From: an uncultured Atopobiaceae bacterium
GTDB lineage: Bacteria; Actinomycetota; Coriobacteriia; Coriobacteriales; Atopobiaceae
Length of the DNA stretch: 6,760 nt
Reading direction: 5' to 3'
NCBI GenBank assembly: GCA_905235165.1
Contig: CAJOKK010000099.1
Coordinates: forward strand, 1 to 6,760
Shown piece by piece: positions 1 to 6,511 of the stretch. The notes under the pieces were generated by a model, which worked only from the letters and a program-made list of their open reading frames with translations, was not told where the DNA came from and did no database searches. The position numbers and the translations under genes were made by a program. Position 1 is the first letter of the stretch. Every line of letters begins with the position of its first letter.

Positions 1-1135
1 CCTCAGCGCCAAAGCCATAGCGGAAGCCGTCAGCAAAGCGTGTTGAGCAGTTCTGGTAAACACCTGCTGAGTCGACCAGCTGCATAAAGCGGGCAGCGGT
101 CTCGTCATTCTCGGTGACGATGGCATCGGTGTGATGCGAGCCATGCTTGTTGATGTGGCTGACCGCCTCGTCCACGCCATCGACCAGCTTGACCGAGATG
201 GTGAGGGCCAGGTACTCGGTGTCCCAGTCCTCGTCGGTCGCAGGGGCGCAGTCGATCAGGGCGCGCACCTCGTCGGAGCCGCGCACCTCGACGCCGGCTT
301 CCTTGAGCGCCTGCACGATGGGCACCACGAGGGTATCGGCCGCCGCGCGGTCGATCAGCAGGGTCTCGGCAGCATTGCACACCGCAACGTACTGAGTTTT
401 GGCATCGACCACGATGCTCACGGCCTTCTCGAGGTCGGCATCGCGATCAACGTAAACGTGGCAGATGCCGTCGGCGTGGCCCATCACGGGAATGCGGGTG
501 TTGTCCATGATGTAGCGCACGAACTCGTTAGAGCCGCGCGGGATGAGCAGGTCAACACTAGTATCGCAGGCCAGCAGCTCGGCGATCTCCTCGCGCGCCT
601 CAACCTGGTAGAGGCAGCCCTCGGGAAGGCCAGCGCCGACCGCAGCGTCGTGGATGAGGGTGAAGAGGGCCTTGTTGGTCGCAGCCGTCTCGCGCCCGCC
701 CTTGAGGATGGCGCAGTTGCCACTCTTGAGACAGAGCGTGCTGATCTGGACCAGAGCGTCGGGGCGCGCCTCGAAGATGACGCCGATCACGCCGATGGGG
801 CAGGTCTGGCGATAGAGGGTCAGTCCCTCGTCGAGCTCGCGCTCGAGCAGGACCTTGCCCACGGGATCGGGCAGGGCGATAAGGTCTTGGATGCCGGCGC
901 AGACGTCGGCTAGCTTGTGCTCGTCGAAGCGCAAGCGCTTGGCGACGGCGGGAGCGACACCGGTGGCCTCGGCATTGGCCAGGTCGATCTTGTTGGCCGC
1001 GAAGAGATCGTCGGCGTTGGCCAGCAGCGCCTCGCGGATGGCCGCCAGGGCGGCGTTGCGAAGCTCGACCGAGGTGTTGGCCATAACGGGACTCTCGAGC
1101 TTCATCTGAGCGGCAACCTGGGCGATGTCAGACAT
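1..1135 (-). CDS. proA: Gamma-glutamyl phosphate reductase ProA (glutamate-5-semialdehyde dehydrogenase), 3' end cut by the window edge
   Basis: ProA reduces gamma-glutamyl phosphate with NADPH to glutamate-5-semialdehyde, the second step of proline synthesis in the cytoplasm. I read 378 codons from the minus strand. The ALDH-fold nucleotide-binding part includes PIGVIGVIFEARPD (residues 113-126) and LCLKSGNCAILKGG (134-147). IPRGSNE follows at 198-204 and HADGICHVYVD at 220-230. The catalytic cysteine is C253 in AVCNAAETLL. The C-terminal family block NCSTRFADGFRYGFGAE spans 362-378. About 40 C-terminal residues are missing compared with the usual ~415-420, so the gene is partial, not broken. 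The ATG lies immediately after the argD TAG, and the ribosome binding site is inside the argD 3' end, which points to translational coupling. No proB is in view. C363 replaces the usual Ala of NASTRF. Assignment to the family is confident; the role in proline rather than arginine synthesis is inferred from the family. Confidence 0.95.
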   Translation of the reverse strand, partial: MSDIAQVAAQMKLESPVMANTSVELRNAALAAIREALLANADDLFAANKIDLANAEATGVAPAVAKRLRFDEHKLADVCAGIQDLIALPDPVGKVLLERELDEGLTLYRQTCPIGVIGVIFEARPDALVQISTLCLKSGNCAILKGGRETAATNKALFTLIHDAAVGAGLPEGCLYQVEAREEIAELLACDTSVDLLIPRGSNEFVRYIMDNTRIPVMGHADGICHVYVDRDADLEKAVSIVVDAKTQYVAVCNAAETLLIDRAAADTLVVPIVQALKEAGVEVRGSDEVRALIDCAPATDEDWDTEYLALTISVKLVDGVDEAVSHINKHGSHHTDAIVTENDETAARFMQLVDSAGVYQNCSTRFADGFRYGFGAE

Positions 1136-2398
1136 CTAGCACCCCTCCCCTGCCAGCTCGTTGATAAGAACCTCGAGGCGGTCGGCCATGATGTCAATCT
1201 GTGCCTCGCTCACCACCAGCGGCGGCAGGAAGCGCAGGATGGAGTCGCCAATGTGGTTGAGGATGAGACCCGCCTCGAGGCCGCGCTCAACGAGCGGCGT
1301 GGCGATGGGCAGGTCGAACTGGGCACCGCGCATGAGGCCATGTCCGCGCACCTCGGCCACGTGGGGCAGGGCAGCCAAACGCTCGGCCAGGTGCTCGCCG
1401 GCAGTGATGACGTGCTCGCCGATCTTCTCGTCAAGCATGGTCTGGATAGTCGCGCGACCGGCAGCGGAGGCCAGGGCGTTGCCGCCGAAGGTCGAGCCGT
1501 GGTCGCCGGGAACCATGAGGTCGGCCAGCTCGGTTCGAGCGGCGACGGCACCCATGGGGAAGCCGTCGGCGATGCCCTTGGCCATGCTCACGATGTCGGG
1601 CTCGATGCCCGCCAGCTGGAAGGCGAAGGGCGCGCCGCAGCGGAAGAAGCCCGTCTGGACCTCGTCGATGATGAGGGCCAAGCCCTTCTGCGTGCAGAGC
1701 TCGCGCACGAAGCGCAGGTATTCAAAGGTCGCCGGCCAGACGCCACCCTCGCCCTGGACGCACTCGAGCACGACGGCGCAGACGGGGCCGCAGTCCTCAC
1801 TCGGGTGCTCGATGGCCTCGACCAGAGCCTGCTCGTCGTTGAGCGGCACCGAGGCAAAGCCCTTCGGCAGCGGGCCAAAGCTCTTGTGGAAGACGTCCTG
1901 GCCGGTCGCCGAGAGCGTGGCCAGGGTACGGCCATGGAAGCTCTGGCGGGCCGAGACGATGCCCGACGCACCGTTGAGCTTCTTCTCGCCCCAACGGCGC
2001 GCCACTTTGAAGGCACCCTCGTTGGACTCGGCGCCCGAGTTAGAGAAGAAGGTCTTCCAGACCGTCGAGGTGGAGCCCGTCACGTGGCCCTGTTCGTCGC
2101 AGGTGGTCGAGAGCAGCTCAGAGATGAGCTGGGCCAGCTCACCGCGGTTCTGGACATAGAAGTAGTTGCCCACCTGCCAGACGCGATCGAGCTGGTGCAT
2201 GAGGGCCTCGGTCACCTTGGGGTGGGCATGGCCCAGGCTCGTGGTGCCGATACCGGCGAGGAAGTCGATATAGCGCTTGCGATCGACGTCAATCAGCTCC
2301 GCGCCGTTGCCGTGCTTGAACTCGACCGGCAGGCGTGCGTAGGTGTGCATGACGTACTTGTTGTCGAGGCTCACTGCCTGCTCAAACTGCTGGCTCAT
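1136..2398 (-). CDS. argD: Acetylornithine aminotransferase ArgD (class III PLP aminotransferase)
   Basis: ArgD interconverts N-acetylglutamate-5-semialdehyde plus glutamate and N2-acetylornithine plus 2-oxoglutarate, using pyridoxal phosphate. The protein has 420 residues, slightly above the usual ~390-410. Class III landmarks are in order: NSGAESNE (120-127) for the cofactor phosphate, F154-H155-G156-R157 of the SFHGRT block, the cofactor aspartate D245 in LIIDEVQTG, the Schiff-base lysine K274 in SMAKGIADGFPMGA, T303 in HGSTFGGNALA, and RGHGLMRG (351-358). A loop of roughly a dozen extra residues (about 98-114) precedes the NSGAE motif. The ATG is preceded by GAGGAAGGA (complement of 2405-2413) with 6 nt spacing. 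The gene follows argB by 44 nt and abuts proA. The related GABA, ornithine or succinylornithine aminotransferases cannot be excluded from sequence alone, but the argJ-argB context makes ArgD by far the best call. It may also serve lysine synthesis as DapC (inference). Confidence 0.95.
   Translation of the reverse strand: MSQQFEQAVSLDNKYVMHTYARLPVEFKHGNGAELIDVDRKRYIDFLAGIGTTSLGHAHPKVTEALMHQLDRVWQVGNYFYVQNRGELAQLISELLSTTCDEQGHVTGSTSTVWKTFFSNSGAESNEGAFKVARRWGEKKLNGASGIVSARQSFHGRTLATLSATGQDVFHKSFGPLPKGFASVPLNDEQALVEAIEHPSEDCGPVCAVVLECVQGEGGVWPATFEYLRFVRELCTQKGLALIIDEVQTGFFRCGAPFAFQLAGIEPDIVSMAKGIADGFPMGAVAARTELADLMVPGDHGSTFGGNALASAAGRATIQTMLDEKIGEHVITAGEHLAERLAALPHVAEVRGHGLMRGAQFDLPIATPLVERGLEAGLILNHIGDSILRFLPPLVVSEAQIDIMADRLEVLINELAGEGC
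1142..1150 (-). promoter_or_regulatory. proA ribosome binding site inside the argD coding end
   Basis: On the minus strand GGGGAGGGG lies 6-7 nt before the proA ATG at 1135-1133. It overlaps the last sense codons of argD. With the argD TAG (1138-1136) directly abutting the ATG, ribosomes finishing argD are well placed to restart on proA. This site decides the proA start. Confidence 0.7.
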
Positions 2399-2442
2399 GA
2401 ATCGTCCTTCCTCGGAGTTCTGACTTTGCGCACAAAGGCGCG

Positions 2443-3330
2443 CTACTCGGAATCGTTTTGCTTGAACATGGTGCCGATACCCGTGGTGGTGAAGACCTCG
2501 AGCAGGATGGAGCGCGGATAGGTTCCGTTGAGGAAGTGAACGCTCTCGACACCCGCTTCCAGCGCCTCGACCGTGGCACGTACCTTGGGGATCATGCCCG
2601 ACTCGAGCGAGCCGGAGTCGATAAGATCGCGCGCATCGTCAAGCGACAGGGTGGCGTAGAGGCTGTCCTTGTCGTTGAAGTCGCGATAGAGGCCGTCAAC
2701 GTCGCTCAGGTAGATGAGCTTGTCGGCACCGAGGGCGATGGCGATCTCGCTCGCCGCGAGGTCGGCGTTGATGTTGTAGGAGCCGCTTGGGGCCCAGCCC
2801 ACACCAGCCACGACGGGGATGTAGCCCTCGTCGAGCATGGTCTCGATGAGCTTGGTGTTAACGTGGCTGATGCCGCCCACGCGACCAAGGTCCTCGGAGA
2901 GGGGCACGGCCTCGAGGGTACGGCCGTCGGCACCGGTCACGCTCACGGCATACTCACCATAGGCGTTGACCTGCGAAACCAGCATCTGGTTGACCTCGCC
3001 GACAAGCGCCATCTGCACGGCTCGCATCGCCTTGTCGTCGGTCACGCGCAAGCCGTTCTTGAAGTGCACCTCAAGGTCGAGCTCCTTCATGAGGCGCGAG
3101 ATGGCCTTGCCACCGCCATGCACCAGCACCATACGGATGCCCACGAGCTTGAGCAGCAGGATATCGGCCACGACCTTCTTGCAGAGCTCAAGGTCTTCCA
3201 TGGCCGACCCGCCGTACTTGACCACGAAGGTCTTGCCCGAGAACTGGTTGATCCAAGGAAGCGCGTCAGCCAATGCCTCGGCACGTTCCTGGTTGATCAC
3301 GTCATCGACTCGTTCGCGCTTACGCGCCAT
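2443..3330 (-). CDS. argB: Acetylglutamate kinase ArgB, probably arginine-inhibited type
   Basis: ArgB phosphorylates N-acetyl-L-glutamate with ATP to N-acetylglutamyl-5-phosphate, the second step of arginine synthesis. It has 295 residues with an amino-acid-kinase fold: VVKYGGSAM (36-44, catalytic K38), VLVHGGGK (68-75), GLRVTD (93-98, substrate-binding R95), YNINAD (185-190), LSDVDGL (208-214) and GMIPK (245-249, K249 near the ATP phosphates). A leading helix of about 25 residues comes before the kinase core, and a C-terminal block VHFLNGTYPR..LLEVFT (264-281) corresponds to the arginine-site region of hexameric, feedback-inhibited kinases. Such enzymes usually accompany an ArgJ acetyl cycle, as here. 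In that block the common DGR..H appears as NGT..R, so inhibition is likely but unproven. The ATG is supported by AGGAG (complement of 3336-3340), 5 nt away. argJ ends 60 nt upstream. Confidence 0.97.
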   Translation of the reverse strand: MARKRERVDDVINQERAEALADALPWINQFSGKTFVVKYGGSAMEDLELCKKVVADILLLKLVGIRMVLVHGGGKAISRLMKELDLEVHFKNGLRVTDDKAMRAVQMALVGEVNQMLVSQVNAYGEYAVSVTGADGRTLEAVPLSEDLGRVGGISHVNTKLIETMLDEGYIPVVAGVGWAPSGSYNINADLAASEIAIALGADKLIYLSDVDGLYRDFNDKDSLYATLSLDDARDLIDSGSLESGMIPKVRATVEALEAGVESVHFLNGTYPRSILLEVFTTTGIGTMFKQNDSE

Positions 3331-3347
3331 AGTCTCTCCTCTCGACG

Positions 3348-3364
3348 CCCGCCGCCTCGGCGGG
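3348..3364 (-). other. Hairpin in the argJ-argB gap
   Basis: A perfect 7-bp G/C stem (CCCGCCG and CGGCGGG) with a 3-nt loop lies in the 60-nt gap, just 5' of the argB Shine-Dalgarno site. On the minus-strand transcript no run of U follows it, so it is not a usual intrinsic terminator. It could protect or separate mRNA segments or tune argB translation; that role is inference. Confidence 0.55.
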
Positions 3365-3390
3365 TACTGACAGCCGGTGCAGACAAAAGC

Positions 3391-4680
3391 TTAGGTGCGG
3401 TAGTCTCCGTTGATGGTCACGTACTCATGCGTGAAGTCGCAGGTCCAGATGCGCGTGCTCTCGCTGCCCTGGTGAAGGTCAACCACGATGGAGACCTCGG
3501 GAGCCTCGAAGCGCTTGAGCATGTCATCCTCGTCAACCTCGACGGGCATGCCGGCACGCAGCACGGGAACACCGAGAAGATCGATGTCGACCTTCTCCTG
3601 ATCAAAGCTCACTCCGCACTTGCCGGCAGCTGCGGCAACGCGGCCCCAGTTGGCGTCGTGACCGAAGATGGCCGTCTTGACTAGGGGCGAGTTGGCAATG
3701 GAGCGTGCCACGGTATCGGCGTCCTTCTCGGTCTCGCAGCCGAGCACGTCAACGGTCACCAACTTGGTTGCGCCCTCGCCGTCTGCGGCAATCTTGCGGG
3801 CAAGGGTCTCGGCGGCCACGCGCAGGGCACCAGCCACGGCCTTGTAGGCCTCGCTGCCCTCGCAGATGGGCTCGCCGCCTGCCTCGCCGGTGGCGAGCAG
3901 GAAGCAGGAGTCGTTGGTTGAGGTGTCGGAATCGACCGTCACCTTGTTGAAGCTGGAACGCACCGCCTGGAGAAGGGCTGCGTGGGCGGAACGCTTGGTG
4001 AGCGGCGCGTCGGTCGTGAGCACGCAGAGCATCGTGGCCATGTCGGGCATGATCATGCCCGAGCCCTTGACGAAGCCGCCAACATGCACGACGCGACCAC
4101 CACGACCGTTCTTGGCACCGATGGTGCCCTCAAGCGAGACCTCCTTGGGAACCGTGTCGGTCGTCATGACCGCACGGGCCGCCGCATGGGCATGCTCGTT
4201 ATCAGCCCCCAGCTCGGCGACGGCTCCAGGAATGCCCTCGACGTAGGGCGCGAGGTCCTGCTGCTGGCCGATGACGCCAGTGGACGCCACGAGGATCTGC
4301 TCCTCGGGACAGCCCAGCTCCTTGGCGAGAAGCGCGGCGGACTCACGCGCCACCTTGAGGCCCTGCTCGCCGGTGGAAGCGTTGGCGTTGCCCGAGTTGA
4401 GCATGACCGCGCGGGCCACGCCGACGTCGGCACGGGCGCGCGACACCTGCACGGGCGCGGCGCAGAACTGGTTCTTGGTGAAGGTGCCAGCGCAGACACA
4501 CGCCTCGTCTGCCGCGACTACGGCCAGGTCAAGACGGTTGGGATCAGCTCGAAAGCCTGCATGCGTGCCAGATGCCTTGATGCCCTTGGCCGCACAGACG
4601 CCACCCTCGCAGAAGGCGAACCCGAAGGTAGACGGGTCTGCCTCGGGGGGCGTACACGCTATGGGTTGCACGTCGGTCAT
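3391..4680 (-). CDS. argJ: Glutamate N-acetyltransferase / amino-acid acetyltransferase ArgJ
   Basis: ArgJ transfers the acetyl group from N-acetylornithine to glutamate, giving ornithine and N-acetylglutamate; some members also use acetyl-CoA. It has 429 residues from the chosen start. The precursor is expected to cleave itself between A215 and T216 in GSGMIMPDMATML, with T216 becoming the nucleophile of the beta chain. The oxyanion pair T134-G135 is in ASTGVIG. Other family blocks are MLNSGNANA (93-101), DSDTSTND (250-257), DGEGATK (300-306), NSPLVKTA (330-337), DANWGR (342-347) and the C-terminal VTINGDYRT. I chose the ATG at 4680 because GGGAGG lies 5 nt upstream; a TTG six codons earlier would read through that site. 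It is the first gene of the arg group after the dapAB terminator. Whether it is mono- or bifunctional cannot be read from the sequence. Confidence 0.97.
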   Translation of the reverse strand: MTDVQPIACTPPEADPSTFGFAFCEGGVCAAKGIKASGTHAGFRADPNRLDLAVVAADEACVCAGTFTKNQFCAAPVQVSRARADVGVARAVMLNSGNANASTGEQGLKVARESAALLAKELGCPEEQILVASTGVIGQQQDLAPYVEGIPGAVAELGADNEHAHAAARAVMTTDTVPKEVSLEGTIGAKNGRGGRVVHVGGFVKGSGMIMPDMATMLCVLTTDAPLTKRSAHAALLQAVRSSFNKVTVDSDTSTNDSCFLLATGEAGGEPICEGSEAYKAVAGALRVAAETLARKIAADGEGATKLVTVDVLGCETEKDADTVARSIANSPLVKTAIFGHDANWGRVAAAAGKCGVSFDQEKVDIDLLGVPVLRAGMPVEVDEDDMLKRFEAPEVSIVVDLHQGSESTRIWTCDFTHEYVTINGDYRT

Positions 4681-4685
4681 ACCGA

Positions 4686-4691
4686 CCTCCC
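4686..4691 (-). promoter_or_regulatory. argJ ribosome binding site
   Basis: GGGAGG on the minus strand, 5 nt before the ATG at 4680. It fixes the argJ start and rules against the in-frame TTG at 4698-4696. Its 5' edge overlaps the second copy of a CATAGG direct repeat (4690-4695 and 4704-4709). Confidence 0.8.
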
Positions 4692-4717
4692 TATGCAAAG
4701 AATCCTATGTATGGAAC

Positions 4718-4746
4718 TTTACACGCTAGCACACCAGCATTGCCGA
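4718..4746 (-). promoter_or_regulatory. Candidate argJ promoter
   Basis: On the minus strand TCGGCA (complement of 4741-4746) and TGTAAA (complement of 4718-4723) are separated by 17 nt. Each matches 4 of 6 bases of the sigma-70-type consensus. Transcription would begin near 4711 and give a leader of about 30 nt with the argJ Shine-Dalgarno site. The hexamers are weak, so this is a plausible but unproven site; an argJ promoter somewhere in 4681-4811 is expected because of the upstream terminator. Confidence 0.35.
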
Positions 4747-4768
4747 GCGCGAACATGGGGCGAAGCGT

Positions 4769-4781
4769 TTTCCAGTGGAAA
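4769..4781. promoter_or_regulatory. 13-bp palindrome upstream of argJ, operator-like
   Basis: TTTCCAGTGGAAA has perfect 6-bp arms around one central base. It lies about 90-100 bp upstream of the argJ ATG and just upstream of the candidate -35 element. Such symmetry fits a dimeric regulator binding site, but I do not recognise the motif and it is not a clear ArgR box. Confidence 0.3.
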
Positions 4782-4811
4782 CATCCCCTGCGATAGCTGC
4801 ACATACAAACT

Positions 4812-4849
4812 GGCAGGCCATGCGCTGAAGTTCCCTCGCATGGCCTGCC
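4812..4849 (-). terminator. Probable intrinsic terminator of dapAB
   Basis: GGCAGGCCATGCG and its exact reverse complement form a 13-bp perfect stem with a 12-nt loop, starting 27 nt after the dapB stop. On the minus-strand transcript the stem is followed by AGUUUGUAUGU, a U-rich but interrupted tract. Position and stem strength fit a terminator separating dapAB from argJ; the poor U tract suggests leaky or factor-assisted termination. On the plus strand no U tract follows. Confidence 0.65.
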
Positions 4850-4876
4850 GAATGTTGGTGCTTTGTCCCTTGCTCG

Positions 4877-5608
4877 CTAGAGCATCAGCTCGTCAAAGGA
4901 ATAGCGGCCCGGCTCTTGCTCTACCAGGCGCTTGGCTGCGGCGACGGCACCGTTGACGAAGATCTGCCTGCTCGCGGCTCGGTGCGTCAGGGTGACTTCC
5001 TCGTCCGTACCGAAGAAGTGCAGCTCATGGGTGCCGGCAACCGTGCCGCCACGCAGGGCGTGCATGCCGATCTCGCGCTTGGGGCGCGCGCCCACCATGC
5101 CGTCACGACCGTTGACGACCGTGCACTGCTCATCGGGATCGACCGCCGAGAGCAAAAGCTTTGCCGTACCGCTCGGAGCGTCGACCTTCTGGTTGTGGTG
5201 GGTCTCAACGATCTCGATGTCAAAGCCCTCAAGGACCTGCGCGGCCTCAGCCGCCAGACGCTTGAGCACCGCGACGCCGAGCGAGTAGTTCGCGCTCCAC
5301 ATGACGGGCATCTGCATGGCGAGGTCATCCAGGGTTGCCTGGTCCTTCTCGTCAAAGCCCGTCGTGCCGCAGACGAGCGCGGCCGGGTTGCGACGCAGGT
5401 AGGCAGCAAGATGCGGCAGCATCTCACGGTTGGTGAAGTCGATCACGACATCGGCCGCAGGAATCGTATCGCCAGCGTCGAGCGCCTCAACGTCCTCGAT
5501 GCCTACCTGGCCCACGACCTCGAGCGCGTCGTCGGCCTCGACCGTGGCGCGCACGAGCTCGCCCATGCGGCCGTTGCCGCACACGAGCACCTTGATGGGG
5601 TTAGCCAA
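4877..5608 (-). CDS. dapB: 4-hydroxy-tetrahydrodipicolinate reductase DapB
   Basis: DapB reduces the DapA product to tetrahydrodipicolinate with NAD(P)H, the second step of the diaminopimelate/lysine branch. It has 243 residues, at the short end for the family. The N-terminal Rossmann part starts with LVCGNGRMG (8-16), a GxGxMG loop instead of the longer GxxGRMG form of E. coli, then VIDFT (55-59), VCGTTGF (79-85) and SANYSLGV (105-112). The family signature EIVETHHNQKVDAPSGTA spans 132-149, with the presumed proton donor H137 and substrate-binding K141. The C-terminal GTHELHFFG and HRAASRQIFVNGA complete the fold. The start is TTG, overlapping the dapA stop by 8 nt (TTGGCTAA), with AAGGAGG 9 nt upstream; no ATG or GTG fits better. 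It is probably co-translated with dapA. Confidence 0.97.
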   Translation of the reverse strand: MANPIKVLVCGNGRMGELVRATVEADDALEVVGQVGIEDVEALDAGDTIPAADVVIDFTNREMLPHLAAYLRRNPAALVCGTTGFDEKDQATLDDLAMQMPVMWSANYSLGVAVLKRLAAEAAQVLEGFDIEIVETHHNQKVDAPSGTAKLLLSAVDPDEQCTVVNGRDGMVGARPKREIGMHALRGGTVAGTHELHFFGTDEEVTLTHRAASRQIFVNGAVAAAKRLVEQEPGRYSFDELML

Positions 5609-6491
5609 GAAGACCAGCCTCCTTCATGGCAGCCTCGACGCGCGCCTCGTTGGCGGCGTCCATGGGCCAGAGCGGCTGGCGATAGACCGGGGAGATGAGG
5701 CCCATCTTGGCCAGGGCGGCCTTCACCGGAATGGGGTTGACCTCGCAGAAGAGCGAGTGGACGAGCTCGAGGTTGTCGATCTGCGCCTTGCGGGCTGCCT
5801 CGATGTTGCCTGCGGCCATGTTGGCGCAGAGGTCATGCACGGTCTGGGGCGCGATGTTGGCCCAGACGCTGATGACGCCAGAGCCGCCCAGCGACATGAG
5901 CGGCACGATGATGTCGTCGTTGCCGGAGAACATCTTGAAGTCGCTGCCGAGGTACTGGGCAACCATGGCGGCGTAGGAGATGTTGCCCGAGGCCTCCTTG
6001 ATGGCCCAGGCGTTGGGATGCTCGCGCAGGCGGGCAAGGTTGCGCTCGCTGATGGAGCAGCCGGTGCGACCGGGGATGTTGTAGAGGATGCAGGGCACGC
6101 TGACCTGGTCCATGACCGAGGTGAAGTGGCGGTAGATGCCCTCCTCGTTGGACTTGTTGTAGTAGGGCGTGATGAGCAGCAGGCCGTCGATGCCGCGCTC
6201 GACGAGGCCGAGCGACTTGTTGAGCGACTCTGCCGTGGAGTTGGAGCCGGAACCGCCGATGACGGGGATGCGGCCGGCAACGTGGTCGATGACGAACTTG
6301 GCGACCTCGAAGTCCTCGCGGTCAGTCATGGTCGAGCTTTCGCCCGTGGTGCCGAGGACGAGAATGCCGTCCGTGCCATTCTCGAGATGGAAGTTGACGA
6401 GACGATCAAGCGCTTCCCAGTCAACCGACTTGTCTTCCTTGAAAGGCGTGACGAGCGCAACAATCGATCCGTTCAAGTTGGTCATGTCCAT
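5601..6491 (-). CDS. dapA: 4-hydroxy-tetrahydrodipicolinate synthase DapA
   Basis: DapA condenses pyruvate with aspartate-4-semialdehyde, the committed step of diaminopimelate and lysine synthesis. It has 296 residues, normal for this TIM-barrel family. The Schiff-base lysine is K165 in IKEASGN. The proton-relay residues are T49 in GTTGES (47-52), Y137 in LYNIPGRTG, and Y111 in TPYYNKS; R142 in PGRTG binds the aldehyde substrate. The conserved NPIPVKAAL (252-260) is near the C terminus. Alignment by eye with remembered E. coli DapA has a constant offset of +4. Against the E. coli lysine site, N84, E88 and Y110 are kept but the positions of H53 and H56 are D57 and D60, so feedback sensitivity is uncertain. 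I chose the ATG at 6491 because GAGGAG lies 6 nt upstream; an in-frame GTG at 6524 has no good site. It overlaps dapB by 8 nt. Confidence 0.97.
   Translation of the reverse strand: MDMTNLNGSIVALVTPFKEDKSVDWEALDRLVNFHLENGTDGILVLGTTGESSTMTDREDFEVAKFVIDHVAGRIPVIGGSGSNSTAESLNKSLGLVERGIDGLLLITPYYNKSNEEGIYRHFTSVMDQVSVPCILYNIPGRTGCSISERNLARLREHPNAWAIKEASGNISYAAMVAQYLGSDFKMFSGNDDIIVPLMSLGGSGVISVWANIAPQTVHDLCANMAAGNIEAARKAQIDNLELVHSLFCEVNPIPVKAALAKMGLISPVYRQPLWPMDAANEARVEAAMKEAGLLG
5618..5624 (-). promoter_or_regulatory. dapB ribosome binding site inside dapA
   Basis: A full AAGGAGG on the minus strand lies within the last dapA codons, 9 nt before the TTG at 5608. It is the strongest Shine-Dalgarno match in the window and supports an otherwise weak start codon. 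Confidence 0.85.
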
Positions 6492-6497
6492 GGAGTT

Positions 6498-6503
6498 CTC
6501 CTC
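6498..6503 (-). promoter_or_regulatory. dapA ribosome binding site
   Basis: GAGGAG on the minus strand, 6 nt before the ATG at 6491. It favours this start over the GTG at 6524 and the in-frame ATG two codons downstream at 6485. Confidence 0.8.
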
Positions 6504-6511
6504 AATCTTGT

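Noticed and set aside
1..1135. proA as a pseudogene because its C terminus is missing
   Set aside because: The frame is open to the window edge with all motifs intact; the loss is due to the window boundary.
917..2521. A 534-codon plus-strand open frame, and other long plus-strand frames at 131-913, 2458-3684 and 3982-4956
   Set aside because: They lie opposite real genes with clear family motifs. Strong G/C bias at third codon positions removes stops from the opposite strand, which explains them.
4681..4698. argJ start at the upstream in-frame TTG (4698-4696)
   Set aside because: The codons from it would read through the GGGAGG ribosome site that sits correctly before the ATG at 4680.
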